Made by a program: the position numbers and the translations under genes
In this document: piece by piece, positions 35,620 to 49,000 of the stretch
How the letters are laid out: every line of letters begins with the position of its first letter
Numbering within the stretch: position 1 is the first letter of the stretch
The notes under the pieces: generated by a model
The model's input: only the letters and a program-made list of their open reading frames with translations
Told to the model about the DNA's origin: nothing
The model's database searches: none
NCBI RefSeq assembly: GCF_001638985.1
Contig: NW_017265152.1
Location: 624,849 to 688,848, forward strand
Direction of reading: 5' to 3'
Length of the DNA stretch: 64,000 nt
Source of the DNA: Phycomyces blakesleeanus NRRL 1555(-)
Lineage: Eukaryota; Mucoromycota; Mucoromycetes; Mucorales; Phycomycetaceae

Positions 35620-36618
35620 TAAGTGAAATTAAATCAAATAGAATAGTTTCTTTATGTATATATATGTATATCTTTAAATAAATAAATAAAGTCTTTCTTA
35701 GCTATTGTCAACTTTAATAAAAAAAAAACACGCTTTTAAACTTTTTTTTACTTGATTGATGTCAATGTTGTAATTAGGGGGATTAATTTACAAGAAAAAA
35801 TTAATAAAATAAAAATATAATATAATGTAATGTAATTTGATGTAAAATGTATGCTCTCATCATTGTGCCGAACACCGTATTTGATTGCATAGACTGTTTT
35901 TGTCTATAACGTTTATATGGAAAACTCATAATAATTCTTGAGAATGCCGATGGAGCGATGTATATGGTATTGAATTTGGCTAATCCCAATGGTAAATGTA
36001 AAGAGCATGCATTGGAAAGAGGGAAAGAGAAAAAAAGGAAGAGGAATGCGAGATGAGAGTGAATAAAGAAACGCTTGTTTGAAATAAAGAGAGAGAACGC
36101 GGTGAATTGAATATACAAGGTTCTCGTTGTATTTACACAGAATGTGTACAAAAAAGAGTCAATTTGGATGTATTTATGAAACAATAATCATTATCTGCAA
36201 ACCTTTTTGCATTTTAAATACCAATGAATGGCTAGTACCTTCTATTTTTTATTACATACACACACATGCAATTATATTTACAGTGCAAACGATGATTTTA
36301 ATTCGAATAAGAGTAAATAAGTATTGATAAGTTACAAATCATATCCTTTAATATTTTGTATAAAGGTGATTCCCAAAAGATACATATACAGTTTTCATAT
36401 CATAGCCCTCAAATATAAGCTGACAGACATTAAAGTATAATAAATAAGCAAGATGTGGATATTATAAAGTATTAAACCCGTTCAAAAAGCATCTCATTTC
36501 GGTAATATTTACTGAAAACTACATTATATATTAAATAAATGGTATTGTTTTATTTTATAAAATTCAACTATTTGATTCCTATATATGTAAGAAAGCCGAT
36601 AGGTAATATTCTAAATAT
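35620..36618. other. Intergenic, no gene seen
   Basis: AT-rich. A minus-strand open frame at 35801-36184 starts only from TTG and is largely hydrophobic and low in complexity; not supported as a gene. The right end is the 3' flank of transporter copy 1. Confidence 0.5.
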
Positions 36619-39600
36619 CTATACACTTTTATCCGCTTTTGTGTAATCTTGAAAATTAGGTGCATGCTGATCAGGTTGTTCAAACACCCTGCCTGAAATG
36701 TTTAGCTCTTCAGTATGTTGCGCCATTTCGATTAACAAATCAAGTTCACCGGAATTCTCGCACATCGACTTGAATAGGCCAGTTCCAGCACCGTGGATCA
36801 ACAAGTTTGCAGGTGTGTCATATTCAACAACATTACCCTGATCAAGCACCAAAACTCGATCATAATCTATAATAGTTCTCAGGCGATGGGCAATGCAAAT
36901 TAAAGTCGAGCTGACAAACTCCTCACGAATTGTGTTTTGAATCTTCTTGTCGGTCTCGAAATCAACACTGGCAGTAGCTTCGTCCATAATAATAAGTCTG
37001 CTGTTCTTGAGCAATGCACGGGCCATACAGAGCAGTTGACGTTGGCCTTGAGAGAAGTTGTTGCCACCATCGCTCACAATTTGGCTAAGACTAGTGACAG
37101 CCCAGGTAGCATTTCCTTCTGGGACTTCATCATCGTGGTTTTCAGGAGCAAGGTGGGCTCGGACGAGAGATTCCCAGACCGCACTATCTGTGTATTCTTC
37201 AAAGGGATCAAGGTTGGAACGGATAGTTCCAGAGAACAAAACAGCATCCTGAGGAATAATAGTGAGCTTAGAACGAAGATCATAGACACCAATATGAGTG
37301 ACGTCAATTCCATCAATAGTAATACTGCCGCTGCTTGGTTCAAGGAAACGGAAGAAACTGAGAGCAAGGGTGCTCTTTCCTGATCCAGTACGTCCAACAA
37401 CACCAACTTTTTCGTGAGATCGAATGTCAAAAGAGATTCCATGAAGTACAGGGCCAAGATCTTCTGCATATCTGATCACAAGATCTTTTACTTCAACAGA
37501 TGCGGTAGTAGGCCAGGCAGCAGGGGGGCGGCTTCCTTTGATAGAAGCGGGAGGTTCTTGTTCAATCTCGAGATACTCTTGAATTCGTTCAACCGAGTTC
37601 AAATCCATCTCAACTTGAGTGTACTCGCGAATCCCCAGATATATATTATCCAAGAATGAACGGGCATAGAAAAGTGAGATACCGGCCATACCAGCATCGA
37701 TAGTGTCGAGGTTCCAAAGGATAAAGATACCAGCAAACAAAGAAATAAATAAACCAGCAAATTCTACCCGAGCATATAACCAGCGGTTAGTCATCCACAG
37801 ATAATAGTAAGGCGAGATGTATGTATCTATTTTTCTGTAAAATTCGAGTTCGAATGTATCTTCTTGGCAATAGGCGCGAATAGTTGTAACACCGGCCAAA
37901 GTCTCGGTGAAGTGCGAATAAATCGGTGATCGGCTAACAGAGTTAAGACGCTTGAACTGGCGCGATACACTTAGATAGAGGGCACCAATTGCGACATAAG
38001 CTGCACCAATAACTATGGCAACAGCAATAAACTGAGGAGTGATAGCACCAACTACGACAACAGATGCGACTAAACCGGTCATACAGTCAAGTACTTTACT
38101 TGATGTGCGGGCTAAATCCATATCAACTGTCATTACATCCTTGCCAAAACGGTTGAGTACACGACCGATTGGAGTAGTGTCGAAAAAACGCAAAGGAGCA
38201 TGAGTAATTTTTCTCAACATCTTTTCAAACAATATTTTTGCGCCGTGAACAGAACCCCAGTAAAGTACAATACTTCGAAGCATATCAAATAGGATTGAGG
38301 CTAAACAGATGACCAGATAAACAATAATGTAGTAGTCTACACTTCGAGGTTGATCTTCCTCGTATACCCAATCACGGAACACATTTTGACTTTTGGTAGT
38401 ATCATTAACATATGACATTACACCATAGGCTGCAGGAGCTAACTTAGTTGCGATGAATCCATTGGAATTCGTAGACCCGGTGCTGTTTGCAACCCAAATT
38501 CTTAGCCACCTAAAATAAGTATAATTAGTTTCAATACACAATACATATTTTTAAAGTTTGCTTACCAGTTCTCTCCGAATACAAAGACACGGGCAATAAA
38601 AAACGATGAGAGCAGAACACACCAGAAGAACCAGCCACCACAGGCAGTAAAGTATGTCTTGTACACCTTGAATTTTACTCGTCCTTTCTCAGAGTTTTCT
38701 TCTTTAATCATATTATTGACTGCTGCATTGTCATTGATTAGACTGAATTCTTCGTCGACTTGTTCAATAGGTTCTTCATCAACTGCTTCATCTTCGTTTG
38801 TTCCTTCACCCAAAATGTTATCCAGAGAACCATTTTCTCTAAGAGACTCAACGGAACAATAGCTGGTTACAGAACCACGCTCAAGTTTCATGACAAATTT
38901 GGCGGCAGGTAAGCAAAGGCGTACATGATGAGTAACCAGAATTACTGTGCGCCCCTTAATAAGATCGCCTTTAATACAACGCTGATAGATGTGCTTGGCA
39001 GTGTGTGCATCAACAGCACTAAGGCAGTCGTCCAAAAGTAGGGTCTTTGCATGTGAATAAACAGCACGGGCCAAAGAGACACGTTGTTTCTGGCCGCCAG
39101 ACAAAGAGATACCCTTTTCACCAATTTCAGTACGGTCACCATCAGGCAAGATAGACAAATCCTTGACGAGGGCGCACTGGGAGAGCACCTTTTTGTAACG
39201 AACTGGATCGAACTCTTGACCGAACAAAATATTGTCACGGATCGAGGCATGCTGTAAAAAGGCTTGCTGGGCTACATAAGCAACCTTATTCAGGGCGAGA
39301 GAGGGATATTCAGGATCAACGACAGAGTATGTATCAAGGGCTAGCTTAGTCTTGGATGGCAAGTAAACACGTCCAGAGACAATATCCATTTCTCCCAAGA
39401 TGGCATGCAAGAAACTAGACTTTCCACTTCCGGTTGGGCCGCAGATAATGCTAAGTTCGGAGGTAGGAAACTCAAAAGCGGGAACTTTGAGTGAGAAGTC
39501 AGGGTGTTCATCTGGATCTACTTCAGCAGCAACGGCGTCTTTGGCTTCAGGCTCGCCAGAATGCCAGCGGAAAACCGACTCTTCGGTACCAACACGTGCC

Positions 39601-42077
39601 AGAATAGTCTCTGGCAAAACACCTTCTGGAACGGGAATAGGTTCATTAATGATACCATCACCAACTTCGGCCTCGTCCATATACGATGCAATACGCTTTA
39701 GGCAGACGTAGCATTCACCCAACTTTGTAATTGATTCAGGAATCATCATCAATGGACGACGAATCATTTCAAACAAGGTGATACTAACGAATGCCACACT
39801 TGCAGTCAGCTCATTTCCGGTTACTTTTGTGTACCAAATAAAGGAGGAGCAAGATACCAGGACTGGAATGGTAAGGTAAGTGATTGAAAATATGACTTGA
39901 ATAATAACAGTGCGGATAAGTTTCTTGATTTCAAAGCGACGTGCTGCCATAATTTTCTCTTCCCAGTTGTTTTCCCAGGCAAAATATTTGATCATACGAA
40001 TACCATGTAGCAACTCATTGACCAAATTGTTTCGCTTGTCCTTGGCTTCTGAAAATCTCTTGTAAGACTTAATCATTATCTTAGATATGTATGCAGTAAA
40101 TGGGAAAGTGATGATCATCACACCCAGACCAACAAGTGCCGCAAATCCAAGTAGTTGATAAAGATATACTATAGCCACAGCTATTTCAATTGGTGCGTTG
40201 TAAACCATCTAAAAGTTAAAAAATTAATATTATGGCAGCATAGTTCAGTCTGGTATGTTTGGTAATGACAGAAGCTTAATTAAGCTAAAGAAGATATATA
40301 TAAATACATTAATTCTATAGTTATAATTTGCTGATGAATTTTACATTTACAACACAATAACAAAATGCATTTCTGTAAAAGAGCAGCTTACTGTATTTGC
40401 CAATAAATACTTTGATATTGTGTTATAAATGTAAACGTTTCATAGATATAAAGTGCTATATGTATACATCTTCTTTAGCTAAATTTAGCTCCTCCGGTTT
40501 ACCTATCATACCAAACAGTCCAGGTATTTTTTTTTGGTGAACTTATAATTATTAACTTACAAAAATATAAACTGGCGTATCCGCCAGACGATCAGCATCA
40601 GTACTCATTAAGTTGGTGATTTTTCCAGAGCTACTGAAAAGATTACTTGTATTGTTTTCCTTCTTTGCATCATCCTTAGTATTTTTCTTCTCGACTTTTC
40701 CGGACATATCCTTGCGCTTTAAGGTTTTTTTGTAGATTTCTGCATCCAACATTGCAAAGGCCCGAACATTCCACCGTCTACCGGCCCATAAGTGAACACC
40801 GTTAAAAACTAGCTTGGTTATTCCAACAGCGAGCATTCCAAAAACATAAACATATGCAATGTTGATAGGGCGTCCTTGGGGATCGGCAATATACTCCAGT
40901 AATTTTTGTTGGAAGTAAGGGCTGAGGTAACCAACTAACATTCCAGCTATCGAAAAGATAAATTGAGCCCAAATAGCACCTCTGTTGGCCTTGTAGATAC
41001 GAAGAAGAATTTGCTTTCGGCTTGCGGAAGCAAGGGTTTTGCAAAAGTCGGAAAATGCAAATCGAGCCAAGTGTTGATAGGTTAGAGCATAGATGTTTTC
41101 TCTTGTCAGTTCATTTGAAAGTCCAAAATATATGATTGGGTTCATCTATAGAGCATAAAAGTGAGACCTGGAAATTCTGGACATTATATAATATTTTTGG
41201 GGAACTTACCCATCCAAAGGAAATCCATTCAAACACACTAGCCGTAGCTTCCGGACTGAGCATAAGGTTCTATGGGAGCAAATTTAGTAACTATAATCCA
41301 TCACATTGAATGAGTGGCTTACATTACGATAAATATCGCCATCTTTGATCTCAATCTTTTCATTATTCTTGGTTTCAATATTCTTTGGATCCAAAGGTTG
41401 TGGTGTAACACCGGCCATCAAGAAGAGAATAGAAGATACAATAGTATTTCCAATAGCAAAATATGTGTCGTATGTAGGTTGATTGCTTTGCTCTATTACG
41501 GTGAATACTCTAGCGATTGCATCCAATGTTGCCAAGAAGAATACGGCAATAAAGAAGTAGAGATGATGCCGGGACGAATAGAGGTTATATACTGGTGAAG
41601 TGACCGATATTATAAATACAACACACTAAATAAAGATAGAAGTATGTTAATTATAATTCTGTGAATTTGTAGTAAATCTTACCCAAATCAAAAATGGCGA
41701 AACAGCTTCAATCACTACACATGCATTATCTTTGAGACTAAATACAAGATAATATCCCCATCCAATGATTTGGACAAAGCATAGTAGAGACTGTAGGGGC
41801 TTGGATATTTTCTGAAATTTTGTCTCAGGGCTAACCCATGTATCTTTTTCTTTTGATCCCCATCTGCGAACGACAAGAAAACCGAGAACACAAGCAAATG
41901 TACATGAAGGGAGAAGGCTCAAAGCAATTCTAAATGGCGAGTAAGAACTATGTTTCTCGGTAGCTGACTGCGAATACTTACTCCCTTTCAGTGCATTCAA
42001 ATGGAGCGAAGGAATGATCCTAAAGAGCGTGTCAGGCTTTTTTTTTATAAAGTAATCCATGTTTGATTCCTTACCAT
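36619..42077 (-). CDS. ABCC/MRP-type ABC transporter, tandem copy 1 (full length)
   Basis: Eight exons join in frame: 42077-42075 (ATG only), 42019-41982, 41929-41683, 41625-41323, 41269-41210, 41145-40561, 40208-38566, 38509-36619, giving 1589 aa. The order is an N-terminal TMD0-like hydrophobic region (about 15-200), TMD1, NBD1, TMD2, NBD2. NBD1 has Walker A GPTGSGKSS at 669-677, signature LSGGQ at 781-785, and LLLDD with D806 where the catalytic Glu normally sits. That is the usual ABCC asymmetry. NBD2 is canonical: GRTGSGKS 1332-1339, FSQGQ 1445-1449, D1469-E1470, H-loop IAHR. Sequence style (VERIQEYLEIEQEPP, RPPAAWP) is closest to the fungal Ybt1/Vmr1/Nft1 group. These are usually vacuolar pumps for conjugates, bile acids or drugs; the substrate here is unknown. 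The intron between exons 6 and 7 carries a foldback element. Confidence 0.93.
40250..40523. mobile_element. Foldback/MITE-like element inside an intron of transporter copy 1
   Basis: The intron 40560-40209 is 352 nt; the same intron in copies 2 and 3 is about 88 nt. The extra sequence is a long imperfect inverted repeat. The left arm has GCTAAAGAAGATATATATA and TTTTACATTTACAACACAAT; the right arm, reverse-complemented, has GCTAAAGAAGATGTATACAT and TTTACATTTATAACACAAT. The ends match less well (TCTGGTATGTTTGGTA against CCTGGACTGTTTGGTA). Arms are about 120 bp with a short spacer. No coding capacity. Confidence 0.72.
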
Positions 42078-44436
42078 TGCGTGCTTTGTTCAAATTATAC
42101 CGAGGATTTGCTTTTATCTGCCTTGCAAACGAAGAAAATAAGAAGGAATAAAAAGGATAAATATAGTTAAAGCCAAGCTTTATAAATTGACACAAATATA
42201 TGAAATAAAATACAGATTGTATTGTACCACACATAAGCCATATATATATTTGTGTCACTTACTGACATATTTTTTCTATTGTGTCATTATTATTTTGGAA
42301 ATAAATTAAGATTTTTGCTCTTTCAACCTGTAATATTTATTCAGGGTTAAAAATCAGCCGTATATGTCATAGAGAGTGCCTTAAAACGTTACAAAAGTTG
42401 AGAAAAATTGGAGTCTAGATGGAATTATATATATGTATATATGACCACCCAAGAGTGAAATAGCTTTGAAACGGTTGTTACGAATAGCCTCGATTTCATT
42501 AATTAGGACATGTACCACTCTCTCTAATGTATATATAAAAGGAGAATAGTATCCAAAATAAAATTTTGAATTATTTTTATTGTACAAGCATATTTGTGAA
42601 ATATATGTTTTGTTCCTTCAACCAAGACTTTGGTATAGAATAGTGTCTCCTTTACTCTCGCACAATTTTTGTACATGTATACTTCATATCTCTTATCATT
42701 TCATAAATCATAGTATAAACACCTTACCAAATTATGTGTCATATTTTCCTGCTGTCAGAATAAATGGTCGTCTTCCAGACCTTGAGCGTTGTAACTCAAT
42801 ATACGCTTCTTTATTAATAATCAAACAATCCACTAATATAAAGTTAATTGTCTTTCAATATGGATCATTTTAAGTATCTATGTACACGGATCAAGGTTTC
42901 TTTCATTGTATTATACATTCAATTAATGTTAATAACGTGACCTGATATCCCGTTTTGTTTCTTTCAGGTACACTTTTTTTTGGAAGTCTCTGCTCATATA
43001 ACGAATTCGCATTTCCATTCAGGTTCTCACCTTGCTATCAGAATCAAATATCTTATTTACCCAACTGTACATCCCATTTTTCTTTTGTGATTCATTTGGA
43101 GGTCATTCAAGACTTATCGATCTGATCCCAATATACTTAACATGCTTTGTACTTCTACTCTCGTATACTGTTCATGATGTCTTTCGTTTAAGATCATATA
43201 ATGCTCTACATGGCTACGTAAATATAATAATACGGCAACACTAAAAAAAAAGAACAGTTAGGGTGACACGATTTTAGACATTTCTTGGTTTGTAAACGCT
43301 ATATTAAACTAGCCATTTATCACATATTTACCTGGGGAGACTCTTCTTGTATTGTCTATTAGAGGTAGCGTATTTAAAGGTGTATAAGTTAGAGAAAAGT
43401 TAGATATGCTTTAATTTCGGGTTTTATAATATGAAAGGTAGCTAGAGCTAATGTGTGATTAAGACCAAATTAAACATCATCAAAAACAAATTTTAAATGG
43501 GAGCTCTATATGACGCTTAATGTGCAACAAATTATTAAATGAAGATTTAATGTAGCAGTTTATACACTGCTTGAGGGAAGTGAGAAAGTTTGAATCAAAT
43601 GGACAAAGATCAGAGAGTCAAACATGGTAAGGAATCAAGAACTTATTTGGTTCCAAATTCGAGTCTTGAGAGGACGAGTCCAGAAGAAGTGTTCATTATC
43701 GCCTTAAGTTTCACATAGTACACGATTGAGATCGCTAATTCCTTTTATCTTGTTTTTAAACAGTCTCTGTCGACAGGGTATCTTACGGGGCATGCGTCTC
43801 CATCAGATGGAGTAGACCTAATTTTGCATCGGAGTAGTTCAGAGTGAACTATATTGGGTTTTTGTTTGTCCATGGGAAGTAAGATGGCTCGATATCAAGG
43901 CTAGGCCTAATAAATCCCGAATAGCCTTGGCGACGAGCTCTATTAGCCGTTTCATCATTCACACAATATTCAATAATTAAATATACTTCTGCGAATATGG
44001 CACTAACGCTTACTTTTCAGTATCGGACCTGTGTGTATATAATTACCCTCCTGATTTTACGCATTCAGTGTAGCCTTCATTAAGAAAGCTAGATTCTACA
44101 TAATACTATTATACCTTTTGTATTGCTTGTTGAGGGTATTATATACCCAAAGATGACTTGATTACAGAAAATTATGGAGTTGTAGCTAGCGAGTTTTCTA
44201 TTCCAAGCCGTCTAATATTCAGAGTGGCAGTAGCAACGACTCAATTGATAATAAACTGGGATCATTAAAAATGTGCTAAAATTGGGGTTCCTAGATGTCC
44301 CTTAAAGCGTATCCCAAAACAATGTATGTGGTCACATTAGTGTTGCAAACTTTGAGAGTTGGCGGAATGAAGGGAGAAGAAATCGATCAGACTGAAAAGA
44401 AGCAAAATTCTCCAAAAACCAAGCTTCATATTAGTA
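42078..44436. other. Intergenic upstream of transporter copy 1
   Basis: No gene model. The first 600 bp is the promoter side of copy 1; a block at about 42575-42660 (GTACAAGCATATTTGTG..) is clearly related to one upstream of copy 2 at about 51539-51620. From 43560 to 44430 the sequence is less AT-rich and may contain more of the LINE remnant to its right, but no frame is recognisable. Confidence 0.5.
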
Positions 44437-45330
44437 CTAGATTGGCTTTTTGAGAGCGCATTTCCAGAACAAATGTCCATCGTCTTCAAAGTCGCCGCAC
44501 GGAACATAATTTCCATCATTCACATCCTTTATTTTATAACTAAATTGTCGCTGTCTGCTAGGGATTTTTCTGTATGCTAAGTGACACCAGATTGCCAATG
44601 GTTTGCAGGAAATATCAGATTCCAAAAGATTGCGCCAGTGTTCTTGTGAGGCCTGTAAGAAAGAAGGAGGACCTGGAAGAAGGAAGGTTGTATGTGCGTG
44701 CGGATCATTTTTACAGAAATTCGGTGTATTTTTTGGGGGTGTCTGTAATTTTAGAAGAAGGGAGACTTTTGAAGTGGCGATGAGGAATCGAGAAGAAATA
44801 GACCAACACCGATTCAGCGTCTCGTATCGGTGGAACTGTGAGCGGATAGTATCACTCCTGTAGGTGAATGTCACTATGATCAGGAAGGCTGAACAGATTG
44901 GAGACGAAGGATCTTTATTGTCTTCGTTCGTATTCATGACGTTAACGTATAATCCCAATTGCGTGCTCATGTACAGAAAAAAATGAAAAAGTAATAAGTG
45001 ATTTGAACCTCCAACTACACAAGAATATATGTTTAGAGGTTCAAATCTCAAATTGCTTTTTTGCCCTCTCTGTATGAAAACATCAAATACTCGCAGTCTG
45101 TCACATCAGATAAAGATAGCAAACTGATGGGCTGGATCTATGATATCAGTGAAAGACGATTCCTTTGTAGGAACGGAATTAATGATGGACCAGTGAAGAG
45201 AAAGTGGCAAATTCTTGCATTCTTGTGCGCGGATCTTCGGAGGAACTTATCAGATTTTCTGCTTTCAAAAATTCTTTCAATTTCGCAGACAACAACCTCT
45301 GCTTCGTTTATTGGCTGAATGAATACGATC
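44437..45330 (-). pseudogene. LINE (non-LTR retrotransposon) 3' remnant
   Basis: The minus-strand frame 45051-44437 shows the usual C-terminal layout of a non-LTR retrotransposon polyprotein. It has an aromatic-rich helix (EHWRNLLESDISCKPLAIWC), a K-x-P-x-R element (RKIPSRQRQF), then a zinc-knuckle-like tail (CGDFEDDGHLFWKCALKK). Upstream (45330-45060) the same kind of sequence continues but is broken by stops. The reverse transcriptase core is missing, so this is a dead 3' fragment. Homology is by pattern recall only. Confidence 0.5.
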
Positions 45331-46094
45331 TCGGTACTTTTACTTTCAACTTTCCATGCAAACTAGTCACATTTAATTTGGTGTTTTCTCGGGTATGTCC
45401 ACGAGGGATACTAATGAAAGTTCAAGAATACTTTGAGTATTTTATTCATCAACTCAAAACAGGTCGATCCAACTTTGGGTGCTCTCTTTCTTTTCATTTA
45501 CTTTTACTGCTATAATTTGTACCTTTTTGTTTCTTTGTAACTCTTGTATCATAATTTTGAACCATTTTTTATTTACAGTGTTTTATACAATGGGCAATCT
45601 AATAAATAATACCAAAGAATAGAACACTTTCATAGTAATATTTTCTTAATATATATATATATATATTCAACAGATCTGAGCTCATTCTTTGTTCTTGATA
45701 ATATTGACAAAGAACTATTTGATAAAAGGCAATATATAGGGGACAAATACTTATTATTTTTTTAAAAAAAACATTACTTCAAGCTTATAAAATTAAGGGC
45801 AGTTATTAATTCGAACAAACTGAAAGTTGATACCTTACGAATTACCTCTGATGTATCTATAAAGTTGTACAGTTCTACAATCTATATAATTCTTGCTTTG
45901 TTTTTAAAGAAAAGCAAGAAGCTTGAAATAATCCAGGTTGAACAGTAAAGAAAAGATTTTTATTATAAAACATAAATATACTTTATTTAAACAGTTTTTG
46001 TTCCATTTCAAGTCATTTATTTGATGCTTATTTCAGCAAAAAGAAATTTGGTAAATAAAATTATATATATCTATACATCTTTGTATAATTCTAC
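45331..46094. other. 3' flank of transporter copy 2
   Basis: No gene. A (TA)n tract at about 45651-45664 is followed by TTCAACAGATCTGAGCTCAT and sequence related to the 3' flank of copy 3 (about 53490-53600), so the duplicated unit included downstream DNA. Confidence 0.5.
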
Positions 46095-49000
46095 TTAATC
46101 TTGACGGTTTGCTGTATGTTGATCAGCTTGCTCAAAAACTCTATCTGAACCATCACGCTGAAGAGCTTGATGTGCCATTTCTATCAATACATCATATTCT
46201 CCGGACTTCTCACACATTGATTTAAACAAACCAGTACCAGCACCATTGATCAACAGGTTTGCAGGTGTGTCATATTCAACAACATTACCCTGATCAAGCA
46301 CCAAAACTCGATCATAATCTATAATAGTTCTCAGGCGATGGGCAATGCAGATCAAAGTCGAGTTAACAAACTCCTCACGAATTGTGTTTTGAATCTTCTT
46401 GTCGGTCTCGAAATCAACACTGGCAGTAGCTTCGTCCATAATAATAAGTCTGCTGTTCTTGAGCAATGCACGGGCCATACAGAGCAGTTGACGTTGGCCT
46501 TGAGAGAAGTTGTTGCCACCATCGCTCACAGTTTGGCTAAGACTAGTGACAGCCCAGGTAGCATTTCCTTCTGGGACTTCCTCATCGCGGTTTTCAGGAG
46601 CAAGGTGGGCTCGGACGAGAGATTCCCAGACCGCACTATCTGTGTATTCTTCAAAGGGATCAAGGTTGGAACGGATATTTCCAGAAAACAAAACGGCATC
46701 TTGGGGAATAATAGTGAGCTTGGAACGAAGATCTTGCACGCCAATATGAGTAATGTCAATTCCATCGAGAATGATACTGCCGCTGCTTGGTTCAAGGAAA
46801 CGGAAGAAACTAAGAGCAAGGGTGCTCTTTCCTGATCCAGTGCGTCCAACAACACCAACTTTTTCGTGAGACCGAATGTCAAAAGAGATTCCATGAAGTA
46901 CAGGGTCAAGATCTTCTGCATATCTGATCACAAGATCTTTTACTTCAACAGATGCAGTAGTAGGCCAGGCGGCAGGGGGGCGACTTCCCTTGATAGAAGC
47001 AGGAGGTTCTTGTTCAATCTCGAGATACTCTTGAATTCGCTCAACTGAGTTCAGGTCCATTTCTACTTGAGTATACTGACGAATGATCCAATAGATATTC
47101 TCCAAGAAGGAACGGGCGTAGAAAAGTGAGATACCGGCCATACCAGCATCGATAGTATCAAGGTTTAATACGATGAAAGCACCGGCAAAGAAAGAAACAA
47201 ATGCTCCAGCAAACTCAATACGAGCATACAGCCAACGGTTGCTCATCCATAAAAGATAGAATGGTGAAATAAATCCATCAATTTTTTTGTAAAGCTCCAG
47301 TTGAAATTTTTCTTCTTGGCAATAAGCGCGGATAGTAATAACACCTGTTAGTGTTTCAGTAAAGTGGGAGTAGATAGGTGATCGGCTGACAGAGTTGAGA
47401 CGCTTGAACTGACGCGATACACGTAGATAAACGACACCAATTACCATATAGACGACTCCAATAACAATAGCAACAATAATAAACTCAGGAGTGATTGCAC
47501 CAACGACAATAATGGATGCAATAAAACCAGTTATACAGTCAAGTAAATGACTTGCTGAGCGAGCCACATTCATATCCACAGTCATTACATCCTTGCCAAA
47601 ACGGTTAAGTATACGTCCAATAGGGGTAGTGTCGAAGAAGCGCATAGGGGCATGAATGATTTTATGGACCATTCTCTCGAACAAAATTTTGGCACCGCGA
47701 ATAGAACCCCATAAAAGTATAATGTTTCGAAGAAAATCAAATAGAATTGCGGCTAAACAGATGATCAGATAAACAAGAATGTAGTAGTCTACACTTCGCG
47801 GTTGATCGTCTTCGTACACCCAAGCACGGAACACGTTTTGATTTTTGGTAACTTCATTGACATGGGACATTATATTGTATACTACGGGAGCTGCAGTAGA
47901 CGTCAAAAACGCATTAGGATTCGTAGACCCGGCGCTGTTTGCAACCCAAATTCTTAGCCACCTAAAATTGATATAATTAGCTTTCATATTCCAAGCGTAT
48001 CCTTAAAGTCTGACTTACCAGTTCTCTCCAAATGAAAAGGCACGGGCAATGAAAAGCGATGAGAGCAAAGCAAACGAGAAGAACCAACCACCACAGGCAG
48101 TAAAGTATGTCTTGTACACCTTGAATTTTACTTGTCCTTTCTCAGATTTTTCTTCTTTAATCATATTATTGACTTCTGCATTGTCATCGATTAGACTAAA
48201 TTCTTCGTCCACTTGTTCAATAGGTTCATCTTCATCAGCTGCTTCATTTTCGTTCGTTCCTTCACCCAAAATGGTAACCAGAGAACCATTTTCTCTAAGA
48301 GACTCGACGGAACCATAGCTGGTTACAGAACCACGCTCAAGTTTCATAACAAATTTGGCGGCAGGTAAGCAAAGGCGTACATGATGAGTAACCAGAATTA
48401 CTGTGCGCCCCTTAATAAGATCGCCTTTAATACAACGCTGATAGATGTGCTTGGCAGTGTGTGCATCAACAGCACTAAGGCAGTCGTCCAAAAGTAGGGT
48501 CTTTGCATGTGAATAAACAGCACGGGCCAAAGAGACACGTTGTTTCTGGCCGCCAGACAAAGAGATACCCTTTTCACCAATTTCAGTACGGTCACCATCA
48601 GGCAAGATAGACAAATCCTTGACGAGAGCGCACTGGGAGAGCACCTTTTTGTAGCGAACTGGATCAAATTCTTGGCCGAACAAAATATTGTCACGGATCG
48701 AGGCATGTTGTAAAAAGGCTTGCTGGGCTACATAAGCAACCTTGTTCAGGGCGAGAGAGGGATATTCAGGATCAATGACAGAGTATGTATCAAGGGCTAG
48801 CTTGGTCTTGGATGGCAAGTAAACACGTCCAGAGACAATATCCATTTCTCCCAAGATGGCATGCAAGAAACTAGATTTTCCACTTCCGGTTGGGCCGCAG
48901 ATAATGCTAAGTTCGGAGGTAGGAAACTCAAAAGCGGGAACTTTGAGTGAGAAGTCAGGGTGTTCATCTGGATCTACTTCAGCAGCAACGGCGTCTTTGG

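Noticed and set aside
35801..36184. 127-codon minus-strand frame
   Set aside because: It begins with TTG, is mostly low-complexity hydrophobic sequence, and has no splice partner.
42060..42234. Upstream ATGs for transporter copy 1 (42234 or 42060) giving a longer open N-terminus
   Set aside because: That frame runs through the first two introns. The spliced ATG-only model gives a TMD0 start matching copy 3, where the upstream frame does not exist.
46338..46835. Plus-strand open frames antisense to the pump NBDs (also at 36937-37383, 54161-54658, 39400-39711, 48856-49167, 56727-57158)
   Set aside because: They recur at the same place in each paralog and mirror the strongly conserved minus-strand NBD coding sequence. 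They have no splice partners or promoters.
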